From an uncultured Clostridia bacterium (GTDB taxonomy: Bacteria > Bacillota > Clostridia > Oscillospirales > Ruminococcaceae), in the NCBI GenBank assembly GCA_944388825.1, contig CALXKG010000219.1:1-24542 (forward strand): DNA of 24,542 bases, in the 5' to 3' direction. Within the stretch, counting starts at the first letter, position 1. Every line of letters starts with the position of its first letter. Positions 6,686-12,698 of the stretch are shown here, one piece after another. The notes below the pieces were generated by a model that was given only the letters and a program-made list of their open reading frames with translations, searched no databases and was not told where the DNA came from. A program made the translations under genes and the position numbers.

Positions 6686-6714
6686 ATAATATCACATCCG
6701 GCCGGAAAAGTCAA
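6686..6714 (-). promoter_or_regulatory. tRNA-Arg promoter with UP-like A-tract
   Basis: On the minus strand TTGACT (6714-6709) is followed by a 17-base spacer and TATTAT (6691-6686), with TGA making an extended -10. Just upstream of the -35 lies a T7-A7 tract (6718-6731), which may act as an UP element, as is common for stable RNA genes. Confidence 0.8.
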
Positions 6715-6723
6715 CCCTTTTTT

Positions 6724-6756
6724 TAAAAAAACCATTCCGGGCACGAATGCCGGAAT
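6724..6756 (-). terminator. Minus-strand terminator with no assigned upstream gene
   Basis: ATTCCGG (6734-6740) and CCGGAAT (6750-6756) form a 7-bp stem. On the minus strand GG and T7 follow. Its upstream side on this strand is the leader of the opposite-facing antiporter gene, where I find no minus-strand gene or clear promoter. It may protect the tRNA promoter from antisense reads. Confidence 0.6.
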
Positions 6757-6859
6757 CCTCTTTTCAACCGCCGAAACAGCCTGTCTGGATAAAGCCGATT
6801 TTCCAAAGTGGATTTCGACAGCCTTTTCCGCAAAAATACCGGTTTTCTCAAAAAATCCC

Positions 6860-6888
6860 TTCCCAACGGCGGGGGAACGTGCTAAAAT
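6860..6888 (+). promoter_or_regulatory. Promoter of the CLC antiporter gene
   Basis: The extended -10 is TGC-TAAAAT (hexamer 6883-6888). The -35, TTCCCA (6860-6865), is poor at 17-base spacing. Directly downstream, TTTGTGACAAA (6897-6907) is a perfect short palindrome inside a larger CCAG...CTGG repeat (6893-6912), a possible operator. The leader is only ~37 bases. Confidence 0.6.
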
Positions 6889-6930
6889 AAAACCAGTTTG
6901 TGACAAATCTGGACAGGAAAGGAAATTCCA

Positions 6931-8238
6931 ATGGGCGGTAAACTGAAAATCTATCTATCGGCAACCATAGACCGTGCGGGGCTGTACCTGACGGCCCTCG
7001 GCAAATGGCTGGTCCTCTCCTGCCTCTGCGGCGGGGTCTGCGGGCTGATCGGCACCGCCTTCCACCTCTCGATCCAGTGGGCGACCGGGGTGCGGGGGGA
7101 AAACGGCTGGCTTATCTGCTGCCTGCCGCTGGCGGGGCTCCTGATCGTCGGGCTTTACAAGCTGGCCCGCACCGAAGGGGTCGGCACCAACCGCATCCTG
7201 GACGAGGTGCACGACGGCAAAGGGGTGCCGGTGCTGCTCCTGCCGGCAATCTTTCTCGGCACCTTCCTGACCCACCTCTGCGGCGGCTCGGCCGGACGGG
7301 AGGGGGCGGCGCTCCAGATGGGCGGGACGGTCGGCTACCAGGCCGGGCGGCTGCTGCGGTTTGACGACCGCGACCTGCGCACTGCGACGATGGCCGGGAT
7401 GGCGGCCTTTTTCTCCGCCCTCTTCGGGACGCCGGTGGCGGCGACGCTGTTTGCGATGACGGTCGCGAGCGTCGGCATCAGCTACGCGGCAAACCTTTTG
7501 CCCTCCTTCCTGTCGGCGTTTATCGCCTACGGGGTATCGGGCCTTTTCGGCGTCGCGCCCGAGCGGTTTGCCGTGCAGGTCCCGGAGATGGAGCCGGTGA
7601 TGCTGCTGAAGGTGATGGCGCTGGGCATCCTCTGCGCCTTTGTCTCGATGCTCTTCTGCGGCGGCATCCATCTGGGCGAGCATCTGCTGGACAAGCTGCG
7701 CAATCCCTGGGTGCGGGCGGCTGCCGGCGGGTGTCTGGTCATCCTGCTGACGCTCCTGTCCGGCACGCGGGACTACAACGGCGCCGGGATGGACGTGATC
7801 GCCCGGGCGATCGAGGGCGGGGAGGCGGCGCCGGCCGCGTTCCTGCTCAAAATCCTCTTTACCGCCGTCACGCTGGGCGCCGGGTTTAAGGGCGGCGAGG
7901 TGGTGCCCTCCTTCTTTGTCGGGGCGACATTCGGCTGCGTCGCCGGCGGCCTGCTCGGCATCCCGGCCGGGTTTGCGGCGGCGGTGGGGCTGGCCGCCGT
8001 CTTCTGCGGGGCGACCAACTGCCCGGTCGCGTCCATCTTCCTGGCGGCTGAGCTGTTCGGCGGGGCCGGCACCGGCTATTTTGCCGCCGCGTGCGTGATG
8101 AGCTTTTTCTTTTCCGGCTACGACGGGCTTTATTCCAGCCAGAAATTCCCCTATTCCAAGCTCAAGGCCCGTTTCCTCGGGACAGTGTATGCAAACCAGT
8201 TCCATGAGGGGAAGGAAGACCCCGCGTCCGGCGTGTAA
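6931..8238 (+). CDS. CLC-family anion/proton antiporter, CLC-F (fluoride) clade-like
   Basis: This 435-residue polytopic membrane protein is of the CLC family, about ten or more helices long. The first anion-site loop reads EGVGTNRILDEVH (residues 82-94), not the GSGIP of chloride CLCs. GGSAGREGAALQMGG (118-132) holds the external gating glutamate E124 in GREGA rather than GREGP. GGEVVPSFFVGATFG (321-335) replaces GxFxP. Y282 in TRDYNGAG is a candidate pore tyrosine. These variants resemble the CLC-F fluoride/proton antiporters, so fluoride export is the best guess; chloride or another anion cannot be excluded. The ATG at 6931 follows AGGAAAGGA. No fluoride riboswitch is visible in the short leader. 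The gene is monocistronic with its own terminator. Confidence 0.85.
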   Translation: MGGKLKIYLSATIDRAGLYLTALGKWLVLSCLCGGVCGLIGTAFHLSIQWATGVRGENGWLICCLPLAGLLIVGLYKLARTEGVGTNRILDEVHDGKGVPVLLLPAIFLGTFLTHLCGGSAGREGAALQMGGTVGYQAGRLLRFDDRDLRTATMAGMAAFFSALFGTPVAATLFAMTVASVGISYAANLLPSFLSAFIAYGVSGLFGVAPERFAVQVPEMEPVMLLKVMALGILCAFVSMLFCGGIHLGEHLLDKLRNPWVRAAAGGCLVILLTLLSGTRDYNGAGMDVIARAIEGGEAAPAAFLLKILFTAVTLGAGFKGGEVVPSFFVGATFGCVAGGLLGIPAGFAAAVGLAAVFCGATNCPVASIFLAAELFGGAGTGYFAAACVMSFFFSGYDGLYSSQKFPYSKLKARFLGTVYANQFHEGKEDPASGV

Positions 8239-8323
8239 TCCGGTTTTTCGCTTTCCAAAAAGGCTTTGTTTATCGTTGACTGAACAGTATAAGCTTTCCA
8301 AACGTCCAACTGGCGTTCCGAAG

Positions 8324-8346
8324 ACCGGCCTTCCACGGCCGGTTTT
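8324..8346 (+). terminator. Terminator of the CLC gene
   Basis: ACCGGCC (8324-8330) pairs with GGCCGGT (8337-8343) around TTCCAC, followed by TTTT overlapping the end of the stem. It lies ~85 bases past the stop codon. Confidence 0.65.
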
Positions 8347-8385
8347 ATGCGTGTGAGGCGAGCTTCTCACGCCGCGTCGGACATG

Positions 8386-8483
8386 GGATTCTTAAGGGGC
8401 TTTGCTCCTTAAGCGGATTCCAAAGGCAGAGCCTTTGGCGGATTCTTAAGGCAGAGCCTTGAGTCGCTGCCTTAAGGGCAGCG
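8386..8483. repeat. Tandem array of short hairpin repeats
   Basis: Three adjoining units each begin GGATTC and fold into a hairpin: 8386-8414 (CTTAAGG/CCTTAAG), 8415-8439 (CCAAAGGC/GCCTTTGG) and 8440-8463 (CTTAAGGC/GCCTTGAG). A fourth hairpin, CGCTGCC-TTAAG-GGCAGCG, lies at 8465-8483. Units two and three share the loop AGA. The layout suggests a dispersed palindromic repeat family of the REP/BIME kind. It is noncoding and lies between the two genes' terminators. Confidence 0.75.
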
Positions 8484-8531
8484 AAATAGATATTCAATGC
8501 TCAAAGTACTATATTGTTGCTCAAAAGATAG

Positions 8532-8564
8532 AGTGCCCGGTCTGGCTTAGCCAGACCGGGCACT
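8532..8564. terminator. Strong terminator-like hairpin after the ABC exporter genes
   Basis: A perfect 14-bp stem runs from AGTGCCCGGTCTGG (8532-8545) to CCAGACCGGGCACT (8551-8564) with loop CTTAG. On the minus strand TCTATCTTTT follows. It ends the ABC exporter operon and may also stop plus-strand read-through. Confidence 0.8.
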
Positions 8565-8590
8565 TTACGCTTATCCCAAAGCGGATGGGC

Positions 8591-10417
8591 TCAAATTGCG
8601 GCAGTCGTCGATTCTTCCTCAAACTGCTTGGTATACAGGGTATGGTAGTAGCCCTTCTGCCGCAGCAGTTCTTCATGTTTGCCCTGCTCGATGATCTTAC
8701 CGTCCCGGACGACCAGGATCAGGTCGGCCTGGCGGATGGTCGAGAGCCGGTGGGCGATCAGGAAGGAGGTGCGGTTTTGGAGGAGGTAGCTGATCGCGTC
8801 CTGGATCAGCTGCTCGGTCTGGGTGTCGATCGAGCTGGTGGCCTCGTCCAGCACAAAGATCGCGGGGTCGGCCAGCACCGCCCGGGCGAAGGAGATCAGC
8901 TGCTTCTCGCCGGTCGAGAGGCGGTCGCCCCCTTCGCCGACGTCGGAGTCCCAGCCGTTTTCCAGCTTTTCGACGACGGTGTCGGCCGAGACGGCTTTCG
9001 CCGCCGCCTTAACTTCCTCGTCGGTCGCGTCCAGCCGCCCGTAGCGGATGTTCTCCATGACGGTGCCGGAGAAGAGGTGGGGGCTCTGGAGGACGTAGCC
9101 GAGGGAGGAATGGAGCCAGAGCTGGCTGCGCTCCCGGTAGTCCTTGCCGTCGATCAGGATCTGCCCGGAAGTCGGCTCGAAGAACCGGCAGGCGAGGTTT
9201 ACAAGCGTCGATTTGCCCGCCCCCGTCTCGCCGACGATCGCGATGGTCGTGCCGGCGGGGATGTGGAGGTTGAAGTGCTCGAGGACGTATTCGCCCCCGT
9301 CCGGGTATTTGAAGGAGACGTCCTTAAACTCGATCTCGCCCTTGATCGGCTCCCAGTTTTCCTTTTTCGGCTCGAAGGCGGTGCCATATTTGGCGATCAC
9401 TTCGGGGGAGTCGGTGATCATCGGCTTTTCATCCAGCAGGTCCATGACCCGTTCGATGTTCGCCTGGGCGGAGATCAGCTCCGAGATGTTGGCCGCCAGG
9501 TTCTGGATCGGCTCGAAGATGCCGACCGCGTAGGTGGTAAAGGCCGACAGGGTGCCCAGCATCATCAGGCCGTTTAAGACCATGTGGCCGCCCTGGTTTA
9601 GGACGACGGCGGTGACGATGCTGGAAAGGAGCAGCATCAGCGGCAGGAAGATGCCCCTAAGCCGCGCCGCCCGGACGCCCGCCACCCGCATTTCGGTGGT
9701 CAGCTCTTCAAATTCCCGGCAGTTCTGCCCCTCGATGACCAGCGTCTTGGAGGTTTTCGCGCCGGTGATCCCCTCGTTGTAGGCGGAGGTAATCTTGGAG
9801 TTCTGGCGGCGGATCTTGCGGTTCCAGAGCAGGATCCGCTTCTGGAAGTAGATGGTCAGGATAACCAGCAGCGGCACGACGACCATGACCATCAGCGCGA
9901 GCTTGACATTTAAGAAGAGCATCGCGATAAAGACGCCGAAGACATACCCGATCTGCCAGGTCATGTCGGTCAGCTGCCAGGCGAGCATCCCGGCGATGCG
10001 GTTGGTGTCGCTCATGACCCGGGCGAGGATGTACCCCACCGGCGTCACGTTGTAGTAGGAGAGGGAGAGGGTCTGGAGATGGACGAAGCAGTCGTGCTTC
10101 ATATCCCGGCCGATGTACATCTCGTTTTTCATCGACAGCCGGCAGAAGACGATCGTGATGACCGTCTGCAGGCAGATGGCGGCGGTGTAGGCGGCGGCGA
10201 AAAAGCCCAGCCCTTTTACCGTCCCGCCGGTGACAAAGGTGTCGATGGCGTAACGCTGGAAAAGCGGCAGCGAGATGTCGATCAGCGCCGCCCCGATGTT
10301 TAAGAGGAAGACGGCGATAAACGCCCCCTTGTACCGCTTCATGAACCGCCCGAGCCGCAGCCAGGTCTTCAGTTCAAAGCTCTTGTTGTATTCTTTTTCT
10401 TCCAGACGGATGCTCAT
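8591..10417 (-). CDS. Heterodimeric ABC exporter, subunit with catalytic glutamate (MDR type)
   Basis: This is a 608-residue half-transporter with an N-terminal six-helix membrane domain (about 30-320) and a C-terminal ATPase domain (about 360-600). Walker A is GETGAGKS (396-403). The signature is the degenerate LSTGE (500-504) instead of LSGGQ. Walker B ends in D524-E525 with the catalytic glutamate present, and the switch histidine is H556. Its ATG overlaps the stop of the upstream gene by four bases (ATGA), so the two are translationally coupled and surely form a dimer. The changes complement those of the partner: its Walker motifs combine with the partner's intact LSGGQ to make the one hydrolysing site. 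Export of a drug, peptide or lipid is likely; the substrate is unknown. Confidence 0.93.
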   Translation of the reverse strand: MSIRLEEKEYNKSFELKTWLRLGRFMKRYKGAFIAVFLLNIGAALIDISLPLFQRYAIDTFVTGGTVKGLGFFAAAYTAAICLQTVITIVFCRLSMKNEMYIGRDMKHDCFVHLQTLSLSYYNVTPVGYILARVMSDTNRIAGMLAWQLTDMTWQIGYVFGVFIAMLFLNVKLALMVMVVVPLLVILTIYFQKRILLWNRKIRRQNSKITSAYNEGITGAKTSKTLVIEGQNCREFEELTTEMRVAGVRAARLRGIFLPLMLLLSSIVTAVVLNQGGHMVLNGLMMLGTLSAFTTYAVGIFEPIQNLAANISELISAQANIERVMDLLDEKPMITDSPEVIAKYGTAFEPKKENWEPIKGEIEFKDVSFKYPDGGEYVLEHFNLHIPAGTTIAIVGETGAGKSTLVNLACRFFEPTSGQILIDGKDYRERSQLWLHSSLGYVLQSPHLFSGTVMENIRYGRLDATDEEVKAAAKAVSADTVVEKLENGWDSDVGEGGDRLSTGEKQLISFARAVLADPAIFVLDEATSSIDTQTEQLIQDAISYLLQNRTSFLIAHRLSTIRQADLILVVRDGKIIEQGKHEELLRQKGYYHTLYTKQFEEESTTAAI

Positions 10418-12261
10418 ACCTGCTCGCCCCCTTCCGTGTTCAGCAGCTGCCGGTCGGCGGCGGCCATCTGGATGTCGTAGATGTCCCGGTAGATGCCGGG
10501 GCGGGAGATCAGCTCCTGGTGGGTGCCGAGGTCGGAAAGGGCCCCGTCCTTTAAGACGAGGATCTCGTCCGCCTGCATCAGCGTCGTGATCCGGTGGGAG
10601 ATGAGGATGACGGTGGCGCTGCCCATCCGTTCCTTCAAAGCCGCCCGGATCTTCGCGTCGGTTTCGGCGTCGACCGCCGAGAGGGAATCGTCGAAGATCA
10701 TGATGGGCGCTTCCTGCATCAGCATCCGCGCGATCGCGACCCGCTGCTTCTGGCCGCCCGAGAGGGTGACGCCCCGTTCGCCGACGACGGTGTCGTAGCC
10801 GTCCTGGAAGGTGTCGATGGCGTCGTCGACGCAGGCGATGGCGGTCGCCTTGCGGATACCGGCGAGACCCGCGTCCGGGTGGGTGATGGCGATGTTCTCG
10901 CCGATCGAGCGGGAGAAGAGGAAAGGCTCCTGCAAGACCAGGCCGATGTTCTGGCGCAGGTAGTCCTGCCGGATATCCCGGATGTCGACGCCGCCGATGG
11001 TGATCGAGCCCTGGCCTTTGCCCAGGTCGTATAGCCGGTCGAGGAGGGCCGCGATCGTGCTCTTGCCGGAGCCGGTGCCGCCCAGGATCGCAAAGGTCTT
11101 GCCGGCGGGGATGGTGAAGGAGAGGTGGGAGAGGATCGGCTTTAACCCCTCATAGGAGAAGGAGACGTCGTTAAAACGGATGTCTTTATCCATCGGCGGG
11201 GTCAGCGCCTTCGGGTCGACCTTTTCTTCCTCCGCCCGCAGGATATAGGCGACGCGGTCGATCGAGACGCCCGATTTGCTCATCTCCGACAGCGTCCGCC
11301 CGAGGCTCCTGATCGGCCAGGTGAGGGAGGAGTTGTAGCTGATAAAGGCCAGCAGCGTCCCGGCGGAGATCTCGCCGCCCGCCGCGAAAGCCGCGCCGAC
11401 CGCGATGACCGACATGATCTGGAGGCCGGTGATCAGGTCGCCCAGCGCCCAGTAGACGCTCATCAGTTTGCCCAGCTCGACCCACAGCTCGGAAAAGCGG
11501 TTGTTTTTCTTATTGAACTTGTCCACCTCGTACCGCTCCCGTCCGAAGGCCCGGACGACCCGGACGCCGGTCAGGTTTTCCTGGACGTTGGTGGAGAGGA
11601 TCCCCTCCGCCTCGTCGGCGATCCGGAAGCGGTAGCTGATTTTGGAGTAGAAGATGCCGGAATAGAGGAGGACGACCGGCACAAAGACGGCCGAGATCAG
11701 GGCGATCCGCCAGTCCATCGAAAACATGATGATCATATAATAGACGATCATGAAGACGATGCGGATGACCTCTAAAAGCTGGTTGGTAAAGAAGTTGCGG
11801 ATGACCTCAACGTCGGAGGTACAGCGCTGGATGATCTCACCGGTGTTGTGTTTCACATGCCAGGAGAAGGGGAGCCGCTGGATATGAGAGTAGAGGGCGT
11901 CCCGCAGCCCTTTGACAAACCCTTCCGAGCCGCGGGCGGTGGCGGTGCGGGTGCCGAAGTTGCCAAGCCCCCCCACCAGCGAGGCGATGATGATCGCACC
12001 GGCCGCCATCAGGAGCGCCGCACCGGGGTTTGACCGCAGCCAGTCAAGGGAAGTAAACGCCTGCAGGACGCCCGGCAGGGTGTAGTCCTCGCTTCCCAGC
12101 ACCGAGTCGACGGTGACGCTGATGACCTGGGGGGTCAGCGAGTTGCAGACGGTCGAGAGGACCGAACAGAGAAGCGCCGTCGCGAAAAAGAGGAGGTTGC
12201 CCCGTAAGAATTTCGCCATCAGCGGGAAATTGTTCTCTTTTTTGTTTTTTTGCGAAGCCAT
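10414..12261 (-). CDS. Heterodimeric ABC exporter, subunit with degenerate Walker B (MDR type)
   Basis: This is a 615-residue half-transporter with six membrane helices (about 20-320) and an ATPase domain (about 358-600). Walker A is GGTGSGKS (394-401), the signature is an intact LSGGQ (500-504) and the switch histidine is H556. Walker B reads IMIFDD, with D525 where the catalytic glutamate should be, so its own ATP site is degenerate. This is the hallmark of heterodimeric exporters such as BmrCD and TM287/288. I choose the ATG at 12261, preceded by GGAAAGGA; an in-frame ATG at 12327 lies inside the leader hairpin. It is the first structural gene of the operon, behind a ~300-base structured leader. 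The substrate is unknown. Confidence 0.93.
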   Translation of the reverse strand: MASQKNKKENNFPLMAKFLRGNLLFFATALLCSVLSTVCNSLTPQVISVTVDSVLGSEDYTLPGVLQAFTSLDWLRSNPGAALLMAAGAIIIASLVGGLGNFGTRTATARGSEGFVKGLRDALYSHIQRLPFSWHVKHNTGEIIQRCTSDVEVIRNFFTNQLLEVIRIVFMIVYYMIIMFSMDWRIALISAVFVPVVLLYSGIFYSKISYRFRIADEAEGILSTNVQENLTGVRVVRAFGRERYEVDKFNKKNNRFSELWVELGKLMSVYWALGDLITGLQIMSVIAVGAAFAAGGEISAGTLLAFISYNSSLTWPIRSLGRTLSEMSKSGVSIDRVAYILRAEEEKVDPKALTPPMDKDIRFNDVSFSYEGLKPILSHLSFTIPAGKTFAILGGTGSGKSTIAALLDRLYDLGKGQGSITIGGVDIRDIRQDYLRQNIGLVLQEPFLFSRSIGENIAITHPDAGLAGIRKATAIACVDDAIDTFQDGYDTVVGERGVTLSGGQKQRVAIARMLMQEAPIMIFDDSLSAVDAETDAKIRAALKERMGSATVILISHRITTLMQADEILVLKDGALSDLGTHQELISRPGIYRDIYDIQMAAADRQLLNTEGGEQV

Positions 12262-12274
12262 GATGTTCCTTTCC

Positions 12275-12329
12275 GGGGGAGTTTTCCCCCATTTAAGGTG
12301 TATCTGGTGGAAAAGACGCAGATACACCT
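12275..12329 (-). promoter_or_regulatory. Two leader hairpins before the exporter start
   Basis: On the minus strand the first hairpin has an 11-bp perfect stem, AGGTGTATCTG (12296-12306) with CAGATACACCT (12319-12329). The second is GGGGG/CCCCC (12275-12279 with 12286-12290) and touches the GGAAAGGA site of the exporter gene. Neither is followed by a T-run, so translational rather than terminator control is more likely. The first begins four bases after the stop of the small leader ORF. Confidence 0.6.
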
Positions 12330-12333
12330 GCAG

Positions 12334-12432
12334 CTAAGGGACCGTGAGGGTACCCCAGTCTGCCTGTTTGGTGAGCGCATATCGGGCGGCTTTCCGCGCC
12401 GCCGGGCGGTGAGGTGCAGGATCTTTGCGCAT
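12334..12432 (-). CDS. Candidate leader peptide of the ABC exporter operon
   Basis: This is a 32-codon ORF starting MRKDPAPHRPAARKAARYA and ending with TAG at 12334. An AGAAGGGA site lies about 11 bases upstream, slightly far. An in-frame ATG at 12456 would give 40 residues but has no clear site. The peptide is basic, with six Arg and three Lys, and has no recognisable domain. It lies wholly in the transcribed leader, and its stop is four bases from a perfect hairpin. By analogy with Bacillus bmrB, a stalled ribosome here could refold the leader. It could instead be chance. Confidence 0.35.
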   Translation of the reverse strand: MRKDPAPHRPAARKAARYALTKQADWGTLTVP

Positions 12433-12474
12433 GGTTTGATGGTTCCCTTCTTTCATGCAGAATGTAGTTTTTTC

Positions 12475-12536
12475 CCGTTTTGGGGTTAAAACAGGGATTC
12501 CGGCGGCTTTTTTGCGGCGGAATCCTGTCAAAACGG
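12475..12536 (-). promoter_or_regulatory. Long imperfect inverted repeat in the exporter leader
   Basis: Outer arms CCGTTTTG (12475-12482) and CAAAACGG (12529-12536) enclose inner arms ACAG-g-GATTCC (12491-12501) and GGAATC-CTGT (12519-12528), around a loop with a T6 tract. It begins about 25 bases after the predicted transcription start, so it folds first in the leader RNA. Confidence 0.6.
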
Positions 12537-12569
12537 AGAGCAAAAATCTGTCGGTATGCTCCAAGGGAC

Positions 12570-12598
12570 AGTCTAGCAGAATTGCGAAATTTTGTCAA
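12570..12598 (-). promoter_or_regulatory. Promoter of the ABC exporter operon
   Basis: On the minus strand a consensus TTGACA (12598-12593) is followed by a 17-base spacer and TAGACT (12575-12570), with TGC as an extended -10. The start near 12563 leaves a ~300-base untranslated leader, far longer than any other in the window. Confidence 0.85.
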
Positions 12599-12637
12599 TA
12601 TGTTCTGAAACCTTTTCTAAAAAGGGGAAAATTACGC

Positions 12638-12667
12638 AAAAAAGAAGGGGCCGCGCATGGCGGCCCC
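12638..12667 (-). terminator. Terminator of the rhamnosidase operon
   Basis: GGGGCCGC (12647-12654) and GCGGCCCC (12660-12667) form an 8-bp GC stem. TTCTTTTTT follows on the minus strand (12646-12638). It lies ~32 bases past the rhamnosidase stop. Confidence 0.88.
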
Positions 12668-12698
12668 AGAAACTACTGGAAGATTGGAGGTGGCGGTT

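Noticed and set aside
6021..6689. 222-codon plus-strand ORF ending across the tRNA
   Set aside because: It is antisense to the lysozyme gene and reads through the antisense of the tRNA, giving the well-known spurious peptide TRTLDLLIRSQTLYPAEL.
6757..6930. Fluoride (crcB) riboswitch before the CLC gene
   Set aside because: The conserved GATGG-type core and pseudoknot arms are not seen, and the leader after the predicted start is too short.
6955..8370. 471-codon minus-strand ORF opposite the CLC gene
   Set aside because: It is a His/Arg/Gln-rich shadow frame; the plus strand encodes a clear CLC protein.
8386..8483. CRISPR array
   Set aside because: Units are adjoining palindromes of ~25 bases without unique spacers, and no cas gene is present.
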